A stretch of DNA of 64,000 bases from Buttiauxella selenatireducens (GTDB taxonomy: Bacteria; Pseudomonadota; Gammaproteobacteria; Enterobacterales; Enterobacteriaceae). The position numbers and the translations under genes are program-made. The notes below the pieces were generated by a model that was given only the letters and a program-made list of their open reading frames with translations, did no database searches and was not told the DNA's origin. The stretch spans positions 4,092,001-4,156,000 of the forward strand of contig NZ_CP133838.1 in the NCBI RefSeq assembly GCF_031432975.1, given 5' to 3'. The stretch's first letter is position 1. Each line of letters opens with the position of its first letter. Positions 17,837-28,239 of the stretch are shown here, piece after piece.

Positions 17837-19708
17837 TTACTGCTGTTCGATGCTGTCACCCATCTTAATTTTCGCTTCTTTGCGCAGATTACTCATCAAC
17901 GCTTCGAAAGCAATTTGGGCATTGTTCTGGGTGATACCTTGAACCATTGCTTTCTTCTGGTCTGCTGGCATATCGCCAGGTTTAACCTCATCCACCGCTA
18001 ACAGAACAACGTTACCTTGCATATCGTTAGCGACGCCGAAGGAAGGCTTGTCTTTAGCCGGCAATGGCACCATGAAAGCAGCCTGGCTGATTGGGTCCTG
18101 GCCAGTACGAGTCAGCGTTTTTGCAGCACCGAAGCTTAAACCTGCGGCTTTCATCGCTTCGTCGCCTTTGCCAAGTTTCAGCGCGTTCAGAAGTTTGTCT
18201 GCATCCTGCTTCGCTTGTTGCTCAGCTTTCTGATGTTTAACCTGCGCGATAACCTGCTCGCGAACTTCAGCTAACGGCTTAATTGCTTCAGCTTTATGTT
18301 CTGTGACACGCACAACGAAAGCACGGTCGCCATCAACAGTGATGATGTCGGAGTTGCTACCTGGTGTGCCGTTAGCGCCAACCAGACCACCATTGAAAAT
18401 AACGTCAGAAACGGGTTTGAAGTCAAGTTCAGCAGGCAAGTTGTCGTGACCGAACCAACCTGTCTCAACAGCTTTAACACCCGCTACTTTTTCAGCGCTT
18501 GCCAGAGATTCGTTGTCGTTACTTGCCGCGTCACTCACTTTCTGTTGCAGAGCATAGTAAGCATCAACGGCTTTCTCTTGTTTCACTTTCGCAGCAATCG
18601 CATCTTTAACGTCAGACAACGGTTTGGTTTGCGCAGGCACGACATCGTCCAGACGTACGACCAGGAAACCGACAGACGATTTAATCACGCCAGAAAGTTG
18701 ACCTTTCTCTTTCAGACCTGCGTTTTTCAGCTCGTCCGGCGTAGTGCCTGATTCCAGCCAACCCATGTCACCACCTTTGCGAGCAGAGATGATGTCAGCG
18801 GATTTTTCTTTAGCCAGTGCAGCAAAATCAGCACCTTTGTTCAGCTCATCAAGAATCGCTTTAGCTTCGGCTTCAGTTTTGGTTTGAATCACACTGTAGC
18901 GGTTACGCTGAGGCTGAGTGAACTCATCCTGATGTTGGTCGTAGTAAGACTGGATGTCAGCATCAGCCACTTCAACTTTCTGAGAAGCCGCATCAAGCAT
19001 GATGTAGCTGACCCGGAATTGCTCAGGGGCGATGTAGTTGTTTTTGTTTTGCTCGTAGCTGGCGTTAATTTCCTGCTCGGAAGCCTCTTGCTTAGCAGCC
19101 AGTGCATTCACATCGATTGTGGCTTCACGAACCACACGCTGCTGTGACACAAGAGCCGCCAACTCATCAGTTTCACCCGTCAGCATGAAGTCAGTGCCGA
19201 CGATGGCATTGATCAGTTGCTGAGTGGTCAGCTGATTGCGCAGTGCTTGCGCGTATTGATCGGGCGTCATCCCCATATTGTTGAGGATGGAGGTATAACG
19301 CGCGTTATCAAACTTGCCGTTGTTCTGGAATGCAGGTTCTTTAAAGATGGCTTGTTTGATTTGTTCGTCGCTGATACTCAGGCCAAGGTGTTTGGCATAC
19401 TGATCCATCAACGCTTCATCAACCATGCGCGACAGCACTTGCTGGCGCATCTGCTTCATGTAGCCTTCGTTGCCTGCCAGTACAGAGAACTGTTCGCCCA
19501 GTTGCTGCTGTTGGCGGTTACGTTCGCTCGCAACGGCGTTTTCAAACTGGCCACGGCTAATTTCTTGACCATTCACTTTTGCGGCGTAGTTGGCGCCACC
19601 ACCGATCAGGTAGCCACTCACGCCAGTCAAAATGAATGACACGATAATGATGCCGAAAATTATCTTGATTACGAGGCTGTTTGCCGCCGTACGTAAATTG
19701 TCCATCAT
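17837..19708 (-). CDS. ppiD: Periplasmic chaperone PpiD, SecYEG-associated
   Basis: 623 residues from the first ATG of MMDNLRTAANS (19708), equal to E. coli. One N-terminal membrane helix (about 16-35, KIIFGIIIVSFILTGVSGYL) anchors it to the inner membrane. A SurA-like chaperone region, the degenerate parvulin domain (about 265-355, NRYSVIQTKTEAEAKAILDEL) and a C-terminal region follow. PpiD binds clients leaving the Sec translocon; its parvulin domain is inactive as an isomerase. Monocistronic, downstream of hupB. Confidence 0.96.
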   Translation of the reverse strand: MMDNLRTAANSLVIKIIFGIIIVSFILTGVSGYLIGGGANYAAKVNGQEISRGQFENAVASERNRQQQQLGEQFSVLAGNEGYMKQMRQQVLSRMVDEALMDQYAKHLGLSISDEQIKQAIFKEPAFQNNGKFDNARYTSILNNMGMTPDQYAQALRNQLTTQQLINAIVGTDFMLTGETDELAALVSQQRVVREATIDVNALAAKQEASEQEINASYEQNKNNYIAPEQFRVSYIMLDAASQKVEVADADIQSYYDQHQDEFTQPQRNRYSVIQTKTEAEAKAILDELNKGADFAALAKEKSADIISARKGGDMGWLESGTTPDELKNAGLKEKGQLSGVIKSSVGFLVVRLDDVVPAQTKPLSDVKDAIAAKVKQEKAVDAYYALQQKVSDAASNDNESLASAEKVAGVKAVETGWFGHDNLPAELDFKPVSDVIFNGGLVGANGTPGSNSDIITVDGDRAFVVRVTEHKAEAIKPLAEVREQVIAQVKHQKAEQQAKQDADKLLNALKLGKGDEAMKAAGLSFGAAKTLTRTGQDPISQAAFMVPLPAKDKPSFGVANDMQGNVVLLAVDEVKPGDMPADQKKAMVQGITQNNAQIAFEALMSNLRKEAKIKMGDSIEQQ

Positions 19709-19870
19709 GGTGTAACAACACTCCACTGTAGTGTGAATGGTAAACCCAGCGCAGTCGCTAAATGGGCATCCCTGAATATGCGTACTGCTGTGCCGCTGCG
19801 TGCTAGCGGGTATTGTGACAAGAAAATGGGTTCAAATCATCAAACATGCACAAAATTAGTCATCAGGCAT

Positions 19871-19897
19871 AAAAAAAGGCACATCTAATGATGCGCC
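19871..19897 (-). terminator. Terminator of hupB
   Basis: GGCGCATC/GATGTGCC stem (one G-T pair) with ATTA loop, followed by seven T residues on the minus strand. Confidence 0.85.
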
Positions 19898-19942
19898 CTG
19901 ACCTAACTTTGACTAGCGTTGCCCTAAATATCGGACGATAAA

Positions 19943-20215
19943 TCAGTTCACAGCTTCTTTCAGCGCTTTACCAGCACGGAAACCTGGTACTTTGGCAGCA
20001 GCGATGGTGATTTCTTTGCCTGTTTGTGGGTTACGGCCGGTACGGGCAGCACGTTCACGAACAGCAAAAGTTCCAAAGCCAACCAGTGCCACGTCTTCCC
20101 CAGATTGCAGAGATTCAGTAACAGAAGCAATCACAGCGTCTAATGCACGTCCAGCCGCGGCTTTAGAAATATCAGCACCTGCGGCAATTTTGTCTATCAG
20201 TTGAGATTTATTCAC
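19943..20215 (-). CDS. hupB: DNA-binding protein HU-beta
   Basis: 90 residues from a GTG start at 20215 ([15 protein letters not shown]), as in E. coli; longer frames are not used. AGAGGAAGAG lies just upstream. The DNA-bending arm with [12 protein letters not shown] is present. HU dimers wrap and bend DNA without sequence preference and organise the nucleoid. Located between lon and ppiD, each with its own terminator. Confidence 0.97.
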   Translation of the reverse strand: MNKSQLIDKIAAGADISKAAAGRALDAVIASVTESLQSGEDVALVGFGTFAVRERAARTGRNPQTGKEITIAAAKVPGFRAGKALKEAVN

Positions 20216-20357
20216 TCTTCTCTTCCTCTCTTTATAATTTATATCGCACCAGATATCCTTCAAAGTGCGACCGCGCAGCAGTTATATCAGGCCTGTCATG
20301 CCCTTACAACACCCGTTGTTGATGACATGCATCCCCAGCGATCTAAAGTAGCGACAC

Positions 20358-20394
20358 AAAAAAAAGCTGGCAAGTGACAATTCACCCGCCAGCT
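20358..20394 (-). terminator. Terminator of lon
   Basis: AGCTGGC/GCCAGCT outer stem with inner GTGA/TCAC pairing, followed by a run of eight T residues on the minus strand. Confidence 0.85.
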
Positions 20395-20426
20395 CTGATT
20401 TTATTGACCGAATATGCGTCAGGTCA

Positions 20427-22781
20427 CTATTTTGAGGTTACAACCTGCATTCCGTAGGGTTCGTTCTGCAATGCAAGAGCCAAAACTTCCTCGATGCGCT
20501 TCACCGGATGGATATCCAGGTCGGCGATAACATTGTCAGGAATCTCTTCCAGATCACGTTTATTTTCATCCGGAATCAGAACAGTCTTGATACCTCCACG
20601 GTGTGCTGCCAGCAGTTTTTCTTTCAAACCACCGATTGGCAACACCTGACCACGCAACGTGATTTCACCGGTCATCGCCACATCTGCACGAACAGGGTTA
20701 CCTGTCAGGCAAGATACCAACGCGGTACACATCGCAATACCCGCGCTTGGGCCGTCTTTCGGTGTTGCACCTTCTGGTACGTGAACGTGGATGTCACGTT
20801 TTTCGTAGAAATCAGCATTGATGCCCAATTTCTCTGCACGCGCGCGCACCACGGTCAACGCTGCCTGGATAGATTCCTGCATAACTTCACCCAGAGAACC
20901 GGTGTAAGTCAGCTTGCCTTTGCCCGGCACACAAGCGGTTTCGATGGTCAGTAAATCACCACCGACTTCAGTCCACGCAAGGCCTGTGACTTGACCTACA
21001 CGGTTTTCGCTGTCTGCACGGCCATAATCAAAGCGCTGCACGCCAAGGAAATCTTTCAGGTTATCGCCGTCGATTTCGATATGCTTCAGCGTTTTGTCCA
21101 GCAGCAGTTGTTTAACGGCTTTACGGCACAGTTTGGAGATTTCACGTTCCAGACTACGGACACCCGCTTCGCGAGTGTAGTAACGAATGATGCCAGTAAT
21201 GGCACTATCGTGAACCGTAATTTCGCCTTTCTTCAATGCGTTACGTTCAATTTGCTTCGTCAGCAGGTGCTGTTTAGCAATGTTCAGCTTTTCGTCTTCG
21301 GTGTAACCGGACAAACGAATCACTTCCATACGATCCAACAGCGGAGCTGGAATGTTCATGGAGTTAGACGTTGCGACGAACATGACGTCGCTCAGATCGT
21401 AATCCACTTCCAGATAGTGGTCGTTGAACGCCACGTTCTGTTCTGGATCAAGAACTTCCAGAAGGGCTGATGCCGGATCGCCACGCATGTCTGAGGACAT
21501 TTTATCGATTTCATCCAACAGGAATAATGGGTTTTTAACGCCCACTTTCGCCATCTTCTGAATCAATTTGCCCGGCATGGAACCGATATAAGTACGACGG
21601 TGGCCACGAATTTCCGCTTCGTCACGCACGCCGCCCAGCGCCATACGCACGTATTTACGCCCTGTCGCTTTAGCGATGGACTGGCCCAGTGAGGTTTTAC
21701 CCACACCCGGAGGCCCAACCAGGCACAAAATTGGCCCTTTGAGCTTGTTTACACGGCTCTGGACTGCGAGATATTCCAGGATACGATCTTTCACGCGCTC
21801 AAGGCCGTAATGATCGGTATCGAGGACTTCCTGCGCCTGACGCAGATCTTTTTTCACTTTGCTGCGCGCATTCCACGGCACCTGCACCATCCAATCGATG
21901 TAACCACGAACCACGGTGGCTTCCGCAGACATTGGAGACATCATTTTCAGTTTTTGCAGTTCCGCTTCGGTTTTTTCACGCGCTTCTTTCGGCATTTTAG
22001 CCGCGTCGATTTTGCGTTTTAGCGCTTCGTTTTCGTCTGGAGCGTCGTCCATTTCGCCGAGTTCTTTCTGAATCGCTTTCATTTGCTCATTCAGATAGTA
22101 CTCACGCTGGCTTTTTTCCATCTGCTTTTTGACGCGGTTGCGAATACGTTTCTCAACCTGCAGCAGATCGATTTCTGACTCCATCATTGCCATCAGATAT
22201 TCAAGACGTTCGTTAATGTCGGACATCTCGAGAACGGACTGTTTGTCAGTCAGTTTCAATGGCATATGTGCAGCGATGGTGTCTGCCAGACGAGCGGGAT
22301 CGTCAATGCTGTTCAGCGATGTCAGCACCTCTGGCGGGATTTTTTTGTTCAGTTTAATATAGCCTTCAAACTGATTAATCGCGGTGCGCACCAGCACTTC
22401 CTGTTCGCGCTCTTCGATAGCTGGCGAATTCAGGTACTCAGCCTGAGCTGAGAAATGGTCACCGTTGTCAGAAAGCGTGGTAATACGCGCACGCTGTAAC
22501 CCTTCAACCAGCACTTTAACGGTGCCGTCTGGCAGTTTCAGCATCTGCAGGATGGATGCGACGGTACCCACTGAGAACAGGTCATTTACACCTGGCTCAT
22601 CTGTCGAGGCTTCTTTCTGCGCCACCAGCATGATTTTTTTATCATGATCCATGGCCGCTTCCAGGCAACGAATGGATTTTTCTCGCCCGACAAACAGTGG
22701 AATTACCATGTGCGGATAAACCACCACATCGCGCAACGGCAATACGGGGATTTCAATGCGTTCAGAACGCTCAGGATTCAT
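20427..22781 (-). CDS. lon: ATP-dependent protease La
   Basis: 784 residues, exactly E. coli length. LAN substrate-binding domain (about 8-200), coiled coil, AAA+ module with Walker [10 protein letters not shown] and Walker B LFLLDEID, and a C-terminal Ser-Lys protease domain. The catalytic serine lies in [10 protein letters not shown] and the lysine in [14 protein letters not shown]. Lon degrades misfolded proteins and regulators such as SulA and RcsA. A sigma-32 promoter lies upstream. Confidence 0.98.
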   Translation of the reverse strand: MNPERSERIEIPVLPLRDVVVYPHMVIPLFVGREKSIRCLEAAMDHDKKIMLVAQKEASTDEPGVNDLFSVGTVASILQMLKLPDGTVKVLVEGLQRARITTLSDNGDHFSAQAEYLNSPAIEEREQEVLVRTAINQFEGYIKLNKKIPPEVLTSLNSIDDPARLADTIAAHMPLKLTDKQSVLEMSDINERLEYLMAMMESEIDLLQVEKRIRNRVKKQMEKSQREYYLNEQMKAIQKELGEMDDAPDENEALKRKIDAAKMPKEAREKTEAELQKLKMMSPMSAEATVVRGYIDWMVQVPWNARSKVKKDLRQAQEVLDTDHYGLERVKDRILEYLAVQSRVNKLKGPILCLVGPPGVGKTSLGQSIAKATGRKYVRMALGGVRDEAEIRGHRRTYIGSMPGKLIQKMAKVGVKNPLFLLDEIDKMSSDMRGDPASALLEVLDPEQNVAFNDHYLEVDYDLSDVMFVATSNSMNIPAPLLDRMEVIRLSGYTEDEKLNIAKQHLLTKQIERNALKKGEITVHDSAITGIIRYYTREAGVRSLEREISKLCRKAVKQLLLDKTLKHIEIDGDNLKDFLGVQRFDYGRADSENRVGQVTGLAWTEVGGDLLTIETACVPGKGKLTYTGSLGEVMQESIQAALTVVRARAEKLGINADFYEKRDIHVHVPEGATPKDGPSAGIAMCTALVSCLTGNPVRADVAMTGEITLRGQVLPIGGLKEKLLAAHRGGIKTVLIPDENKRDLEEIPDNVIADLDIHPVKRIEEVLALALQNEPYGMQVVTSK

Positions 22782-22874
22782 AGAGCTCTCTCTTAGTTAA
22801 GGTCCGCCTGGTGATGGGGGATGCTCTCTGCTTAATACCTCACGGGTATCTGGCATCACCAACAAGTAAGTCAG

Positions 22875-22904
22875 TATATGGGGATGTTTCCAGAGCATTC
22901 AATG
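22875..22904 (-). promoter_or_regulatory. Sigma-32 heat-shock promoter of lon
   Basis: On the minus strand CATTGAA (22898-22904) and CCCCATATA (22875-22883) with 14 bases between TTGAA and CCCCAT. The CATCCCCATATACTGAC stretch is shared with the E. coli lon promoter. Confidence 0.8.
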
Positions 22905-22923
22905 CCAGGAATGAAGGAAAAAC

Positions 22924-22949
22924 AAAAGGGGGATATAAATCCCCCTTTT
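22924..22949 (-). terminator. Terminator of clpX
   Basis: AAAAGGGGGAT/ATCCCCCTTTT stem with four-base loop; the minus strand continues TTTTGTTTTT. Confidence 0.85.
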
Positions 22950-22978
22950 TATACTAACTGACTGGTTATTTTGGCGAA

Positions 22979-24253
22979 TTATTCACCGGATGCTTGTTGC
23001 GCTTCCGGTTTACCATAAATTAGTAATGGTTTGCTCTGACCATCGATGACGGATTCGTCAATCACCACTTTCTCGACGTCTTCCATTGATGGAAGATCGT
23101 ACATGGTGTCCAGCAAAGCGCCTTCAACGATGGAACGCAAACCACGAGCACCGGTTTTACGTGCCATTGCTTTCTTAGCAATCGCGTCCAGTGCTTCGTC
23201 ACGGAATTCCAGATCCACACCTTCCAGATTGAACAACGCCTGATATTGCTTGGTCAGGGCGTTTTTCGGCTCTTTCAGGATTTGAATCAGCGCTTCTTCG
23301 CTCAGTTCAGTCAACGTAGCAACGACTGGCAGACGACCGATGAACTCAGGGATCAGACCAAATTTGATCAAATCTTCTGGCTCAACCTGGCCTAATAACT
23401 GCCCTTCGGTGGCTTTCTGAGATTTGCCTTTTACTGTCGCACCAAAGCCGATACCCGAACCGGTTTCAACTCGGTTTGCGATAACTTTATCGAGGCCTGC
23501 AAATGCGCCGCCACAGATAAACAGAATCTTAGAGGTATCAACCTGCAAGAACTCTTGCTGTGGATGCTTACGACCACCCTGAGGTGGAACCGCCGCAACA
23601 GTACCTTCGATAAGTTTCAGCAACGCCTGCTGCACACCTTCACCAGACACATCACGGGTGATGGACGGGTTATCAGATTTGCGGGAGATTTTGTCGATCT
23701 CATCGATGTACACGATACCGCGCTGTGCTTTCTGCACATCGTAATCACATTTTTGCAGCAGTTTCTGGATGATGTTTTCTACGTCTTCACCCACGTAACC
23801 CGCTTCGGTTAACGTTGTCGCATCTGCCATGGTGAATGGAACATCCAGCAAACGTGCCAAGGTTTCAGCCAGCAGGGTTTTCCCGCTACCCGTCGGCCCG
23901 ATGAGCAGAATGTTACTTTTGCCCAGTTCGATTCCGTTGGTGCTGTCGCCGTTACGCAGACGTTTGTAGTGGTTGTAAACCGCAACCGCCAGGACTTTCT
24001 TAGCCTGTTCCTGACCGATGACGTAATCATCGAGATGGTGACGGATTTCATGCGGAGTCGGCAGCGCGCTGCGTTCGCGATGCGGCGCGACTTCTTTGAT
24101 CTCTTCGCGAATAATGTCGTTACATAAATCGACACACTCATCGCAGATATACACTGACGGCCCGGCAATCAGTTTACGCACTTCATGCTGGCTTTTGCCG
24201 CAAAAAGAGCAGTACAGTAATTTGCCTGAACCGTCTTTGCGCTTATCTGTCAT
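22979..24253 (-). CDS. clpX: ATP-binding unfoldase subunit ClpX
   Basis: 424 residues from the ATG at 24253. N-terminal zinc-binding domain with CSFCGKS and [12 protein letters not shown]+ domain with Walker A GPTGSGKT and Walker [10 protein letters not shown]; sensor 2 lies in KTGARGLRS. ClpX unfolds ssrA-tagged and other substrates and feeds them to ClpP, binding it through the IGF-type loop (seen as [10 protein letters not shown]). Downstream of clpP, 131 bases apart with no clear terminator between, so cotranscription is likely. Confidence 0.98.
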   Translation of the reverse strand: MTDKRKDGSGKLLYCSFCGKSQHEVRKLIAGPSVYICDECVDLCNDIIREEIKEVAPHRERSALPTPHEIRHHLDDYVIGQEQAKKVLAVAVYNHYKRLRNGDSTNGIELGKSNILLIGPTGSGKTLLAETLARLLDVPFTMADATTLTEAGYVGEDVENIIQKLLQKCDYDVQKAQRGIVYIDEIDKISRKSDNPSITRDVSGEGVQQALLKLIEGTVAAVPPQGGRKHPQQEFLQVDTSKILFICGGAFAGLDKVIANRVETGSGIGFGATVKGKSQKATEGQLLGQVEPEDLIKFGLIPEFIGRLPVVATLTELSEEALIQILKEPKNALTKQYQALFNLEGVDLEFRDEALDAIAKKAMARKTGARGLRSIVEGALLDTMYDLPSMEDVEKVVIDESVIDGQSKPLLIYGKPEAQQASGE

Positions 24254-24384
24254 CGGTAAAACCTCTTTTCTGTTTCTTTGCACCGTACAAGTCCGGCACA
24301 AGTGCCATTCTACGGCGCAGCCAATCGTAAGCGCGCCAGGAGCCGCTACTTCAACTATAGTATACGGCTCACTGTTTTCGGGCG

Positions 24385-25008
24385 TTAGCTACGGTGAGTC
24401 AGGATTGAGTCAACTAATCCGTACTCTACCGCCTCGCTTGCAGCGAGGAAACGGTCACGCTCGGTGTCTCTTTCGATTTCTTCCAGAGACTTACCAGTAT
24501 GTTGCGCCATGAGTTCGTTCATACGAGCTTTCACTTTCAGAATTTCGCGCGCATGGATTTCGATATCCGTTGCTTGTCCCTGATAGCCACCCAGCGGCTG
24601 GTGAATCATCACGCGTGAGTTCGGCAAGCAGAAACGCTTACCTTTAGCCCCAGCGGTCAGCAGGAAAGCGCCCATAGAACAGGCTTGTCCCATACAGATA
24701 GTGCTGACATCTGGTTTAATAAATTGCATCGTATCGTAGATAGACATACCGGCAGTAATCACGCCGCCTGGTGAGTTGATGTAGAGATAGATGTCTTTTT
24801 CTGGGTTTTCTGCTTCCAGAAACAGCATCTGCGCCACAATCAGGTTAGCCATATGGTCTTCGACCTGGCCTGTCATAAAGATGACACGTTCCTTGAGCAG
24901 ACGGGAATAGATATCGTATGAACGCTCGCCACGCGATGTCTGTTCAACAACCATCGGCACCAGGGCCATATGGGGTGCAAATTGATCTCTTTCGCCACTG
25001 TATGACAT
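24385..25008 (-). CDS. clpP: ATP-dependent Clp protease proteolytic subunit
   Basis: 207 residues including the short propeptide removed in E. coli (before ALVPMV). Catalytic triad S111 (QACSMGAFL), H136 (MIHQPLGG) and D185 (DTERDRF). The residue before the nucleophile is cysteine where E. coli has alanine. Fourteen subunits form the proteolytic chamber used by ClpX and ClpA. A sigma-32 promoter lies in the tig-clpP gap. Confidence 0.98.
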   Translation of the reverse strand: MSYSGERDQFAPHMALVPMVVEQTSRGERSYDIYSRLLKERVIFMTGQVEDHMANLIVAQMLFLEAENPEKDIYLYINSPGGVITAGMSIYDTMQFIKPDVSTICMGQACSMGAFLLTAGAKGKRFCLPNSRVMIHQPLGGYQGQATDIEIHAREILKVKARMNELMAQHTGKSLEEIERDTERDRFLAASEAVEYGLVDSILTHRS

Positions 25009-25155
25009 TTCCGTCTCCTGGAATAATTAAGCCTTCGATACCTGATGCACTGATTCTACTTGAGACGCAAAAAGAAGACTACGCTCCTTGCGCGCCTCGC
25101 AACCTTAATTGGACGGATTATCAGTCAGGGATCCTCATTTCTAGCCATACCCGTA

Positions 25156-25186
25156 TTTATGGGGATGAGCTTACCCTGTTTCAAGC
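25156..25186 (-). promoter_or_regulatory. Sigma-32 heat-shock promoter of clpP
   Basis: On the minus strand GCTTGAA (25180-25186), 15 bases, then CCCCATAAA (25156-25164). The remaining 320-base tig-clpP gap holds this promoter and the tig terminator; no other gene is seen. Confidence 0.8.
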
Positions 25187-25257
25187 ATAACAACCTTTTC
25201 TTGTTACGCTAACCCTGAAACTGCGTTTTATTGATGGGTTTTCAGGGAGTCACTGAT

Positions 25258-25290
25258 AAAAAAAGCCCGCCACCTGTGGGTGACGGGCTT
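25258..25290 (-). terminator. Terminator of tig
   Basis: AAGCCCGCCACC/GGTGACGGGCTT stem with one mismatch, TGTG loop, then seven T residues on the minus strand. Confidence 0.85.
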
Positions 25291-25329
25291 GATGCAGCAA
25301 TATTTTGGCGATGATGCCAAAAATTATGC

Positions 25330-26628
25330 TTACGCTTGTTGGTTCATCAGTTCGCTAAAGGTAGTCGCTTTTTCAGACACTTTCGCTTTAGACAGTACTG
25401 CTTCAACAGCTTGTTCTTCCAGAGCAACATTACGCATGTTGTCCATCAGTTCTTTGTTTTTGCCGTAGAACTCAACAACTTCAGTCGGATCTTCGTAGGC
25501 AGAAGCCATTTCTTCGATCAGACCTTTAACGCGTTCTTCGTCAGCTTTCAGCTCGTGGGTACGAATCACTTCACCCAACAGCAGGCCAACAACAACACGA
25601 CGCTTAGCTTGTTCTTCGAACAACTCACGTGGCAGTTCCAACGCTTGTTTCTCGTTGCCACCGAAACGCTGTGCAGCCTGGCGACGCAGAACGTCGATTT
25701 CGCCGTCGATCAGTGCAGCTGGTACGTCGATGTTGTTCGCATTAACCAGACCGTCGATTGCTTGAGACTTGATGCGGTTACGCACAGCGCCTTTCAGCTC
25801 ACGATCCATGTTTTTACGCACTTCGGTACGCAGACCTGCAACAGAACCATCAGCAACGCCGAAACGTTTGATGAATTCTTCAGTAAATTCTGGCAGTTCA
25901 CGCTCTTCAACTTTCTTCAGAACGATGTCGAACTTAGCCGCTTTACCTTTCAGGTTTTCAGCGTGGTAATCTTCTGGGAAAGTCACTTCGATAGTGAATT
26001 CTTCGCCAGCTTTATGACCAACCAGACCGTCTTCGAAGCCTGGGATCATACGACCCTGGCCCATTGCCAGTACGAAGTCAGACGCTTTGCCGCCTTCGAA
26101 TACTTCGCCGTCTACAGAACCAGTGAAGTCGATGGTTACGCGGTCTTCTGCAGTTGCAGCAGCTTCTGATTCTTTCCAGGTCGCCTGCTGCTTACGCAGG
26201 GTGTCCAGCATTGCATCAACGTCTTCGTCAGTCACTTCAACAACCGGTTTTTCTACTTCGATTGCTTCCAGACCTTGCAGCTCAACTTCTGGGTACACTT
26301 CAAACTCAACCGCATAGGTGAAGTCTTCGCCCAGTTTGTATTCGCCTGGAACGTAGTTCGGTGCGCCAGCTGGATTGATTTTTTCTTTGATGATCGCGTC
26401 AACGAAGTTACGGCTCATCAGTTCGCCCAACACGTCCTGGCGAACAGAAGCGCCATAGCGTTGTGCGATAACGGTCATCGGCACTTTTCCTTTACGGAAA
26501 CCGTCGATACGGGCTTTCTTTGCCACGTTGACCAGCTCGCTTTTTACAGCGGTTTCGATGCTGTCTGCAGCGATAGTAATCGTGAGACGGCGGCCAAGGC
26601 CCTGAGTGGTTTCAACTGAAACTTGCAT
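25330..26628 (-). CDS. tig: Trigger factor, ribosome-associated chaperone and prolyl isomerase
   Basis: 432 residues, E. coli length. The ribosome-docking signature is GFRKGKVPM near residue 44. The FKBP-type PPIase domain (about 150-245) contains [25 protein letters not shown] long helical chaperone arm follows and the protein ends FSELMNQQA. It binds L23 at the tunnel exit and shields nascent chains. The 356 bases upstream to bolA hold a TATAAT on the minus strand at 26773-26778, a likely tig -10, and the bolA terminator. Confidence 0.98.
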   Translation of the reverse strand: MQVSVETTQGLGRRLTITIAADSIETAVKSELVNVAKKARIDGFRKGKVPMTVIAQRYGASVRQDVLGELMSRNFVDAIIKEKINPAGAPNYVPGEYKLGEDFTYAVEFEVYPEVELQGLEAIEVEKPVVEVTDEDVDAMLDTLRKQQATWKESEAAATAEDRVTIDFTGSVDGEVFEGGKASDFVLAMGQGRMIPGFEDGLVGHKAGEEFTIEVTFPEDYHAENLKGKAAKFDIVLKKVEERELPEFTEEFIKRFGVADGSVAGLRTEVRKNMDRELKGAVRNRIKSQAIDGLVNANNIDVPAALIDGEIDVLRRQAAQRFGGNEKQALELPRELFEEQAKRRVVVGLLLGEVIRTHELKADEERVKGLIEEMASAYEDPTEVVEFYGKNKELMDNMRNVALEEQAVEAVLSKAKVSEKATTFSELMNQQA

Positions 26629-26894
26629 CTTGTTACCTCAAAAAATCACAGTGCTCGGTCAACTCTGGAAGCGCTGATTTGTGCTCCACAGAACCGGGAT
26701 GCCTTCTGAATCAGAATCACATTCCCTGTCGTCAGAATCGTCCCGAAGACATTCCGAAAAATAAGACGCAGCATTATAGCGGCATCACCAAGGTGAGTCG
26801 AGAACGGCAACACAGTGTTGCTGCGGCCCTTTTCACAGTTCTTTTGGATTTATTGCCCAAACCCTGGAACAACAAGGGCGATTTAAGACAAAAC

Positions 26895-26915
26895 AAAACG
26901 GCCCGCAGGCCGTTT
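26895..26915 (-). terminator. Terminator of bolA
   Basis: AAACGGCC/GGCCGTTT with CGCA loop (26896-26915); the minus strand continues TTTTGTTTTG. Confidence 0.75.
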
Positions 26916-26984
26916 AATAAAACACGATTCATATACCGCAACATAAAGGAAAAGTTCCCTAAGTTGCAAGCCTGAAGGTTAACT

Positions 26985-27302
26985 TCAGGCGATTGATCCT
27001 GCTCCACGGCAAGGTGGAGAGGCTAAAACAGTATCATGCAAACCTTCCCATTCTTTAATTGTGTAGGTGTGCAGGGCTAATGCATGAACGGTGGTAGAAA
27101 GTTCGGCACTTAATGTTCCGTAAATCATTCGATGGCGATTTAAGAAACGCTCACCAGCGAAACGGTCACTGACCAAAACCACTTTGAAATGGCTCTCTGA
27201 ACCCGCCGGGACATTGTGACGATAGCTTTCATCCACGACTTCCAGGAACACGGGTTCAAACGCTGCCCTTAATTTTGATTCTATTTGCTCGCGCATCATC
27301 AT
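26985..27302 (-). CDS. bolA: Stationary-phase morphogene BolA
   Basis: 105 residues, nearly identical to E. coli BolA. The class II KH-like fold carries the conserved helix [13 protein letters not shown] and the histidine-containing region [17 protein letters not shown]; the end is [11 protein letters not shown]. BolA affects cell shape and biofilm genes as a DNA-binding regulator and can pair with a monothiol glutaredoxin. The first of three ATGs is used; GGAG lies 7 bases upstream. Expression on entry to stationary phase is expected from the promoter. Confidence 0.96.
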   Translation of the reverse strand: MMMREQIESKLRAAFEPVFLEVVDESYRHNVPAGSESHFKVVLVSDRFAGERFLNRHRMIYGTLSAELSTTVHALALHTYTIKEWEGLHDTVLASPPCRGAGSIA

Positions 27303-27352
27303 GAACTTTCTCCTCGACTGCGTAGAGTAGAGATGCCACTCATCCCTTTAAA

Positions 27353-27361
27353 TGTTAGCCG
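27353..27361 (-). promoter_or_regulatory. Gearbox-like -10 of bolA
   Basis: CGGCTAACA on the minus strand resembles the E. coli bolA gearbox -10 CGGCTAGTA, about 50 bases before the start codon. The 310-base bolA-yajG gap otherwise holds divergent upstream sequence with no further gene. Confidence 0.5.
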
Positions 27362-27612
27362 CTTTTAGCCGTTTTAATAACGGAATTTCAACAATTATTT
27401 AGCTTTCGTCCGATTTCCTTCCCCAAGCCCCTGTAGCTTAATGTGATTACGGCACTAATCATGGGCAAAATGGTCAGATAGCTTTGCAACCGCTCAGAAA
27501 AAGCGCAACGCGATGAAATTACGTGCGTTAACTGCTTCCACTGGGCACATGCAGTGTTATGATGGCGTGATTTTTTATCTGCCTGCCCCTTGAGTACATT
27601 GAGATAGCGAAC

Positions 27613-28191
27613 ATGTTAAAAAAATTATTATTCCCGTTGGTTGCCATTTTTATGCTGGCCAGCTGTGCAACACCTCCAACCACTATTGATGTTTCACCAA
27701 CTATCAGCCTGCCACAGCAAGATCCAAGCCTGATGGGCGTAACTGTAAGCATCAACGGTGCGGACCAACGCAAAGACCAGGCTCTGGCAAAAGTCACTCG
27801 TGATAACCAACTGGTTACACTGACCCCATCTCGTGATCTGCGTTTCCTGCTGCAAGAAGTTCTGGAAAAACAGATGACTGCCCGTGGTTATATGATTGGG
27901 CCTAACAGCCCGGTAGACTTACAAATCATCGTAAACCAGTTGTATGCTGACGTCTCTCAGGGCAGCGTGCGATACAACATCGCCACTAAAGCCGATATCG
28001 TGATTATTGCGACGGCCAAAAATGGCACAAAGATGACCAAAAACTACCGATCTAACTACAACGTAGAAGGTGCGTTCCAGGCTACCAACAAGAATATCGC
28101 CAATGCAGTAAACTCTGTATTGACTGATACCATTGCTGATATGGCCCAGGACACCAGCGTTCATGATTTTATTAAGCAGAACGCTCGTTAA
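27613..28191 (+). CDS. yajG: YajG family lipoprotein
   Basis: 192 residues. The lipoprotein signal ends LASC (C19), then TPPTTIDVSPTISLPQQDPSLMG, as in E. coli YajG. One globular domain follows, with SRDLRFLLQEVLEKQMTARGYM. The function is unknown. It precedes ampG with a hairpin between, and the same pairing in E. coli hints at a cell-wall link. It is divergent from bolA. Confidence 0.94.
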   Translation: MLKKLLFPLVAIFMLASCATPPTTIDVSPTISLPQQDPSLMGVTVSINGADQRKDQALAKVTRDNQLVTLTPSRDLRFLLQEVLEKQMTARGYMIGPNSPVDLQIIVNQLYADVSQGSVRYNIATKADIVIIATAKNGTKMTKNYRSNYNVEGAFQATNKNIANAVNSVLTDTIADMAQDTSVHDFIKQNAR

Positions 28192-28202
28192 TTAATACCT
28201 CA

Positions 28203-28229
28203 CCAGCCCGCATCATGCGGGCTGGTTTT
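28203..28229 (+). terminator. Terminator or attenuator between yajG and ampG
   Basis: CCAGCCCGCA/TGCGGGCTGG, perfect 10-bp stem with TCA loop, then four T residues, ending 10 bases before the ampG start. Readthrough probably supplies some ampG transcription. Confidence 0.75.
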
Positions 28230-28239
28230 AGAGCAAAGT

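Noticed and set aside
22782-22978. Small RNA (SraA-like) in the clpX-lon gap
   Set aside because: The gap is explained by the clpX terminator and the lon sigma-32 promoter; I could not identify a conserved RNA by eye.
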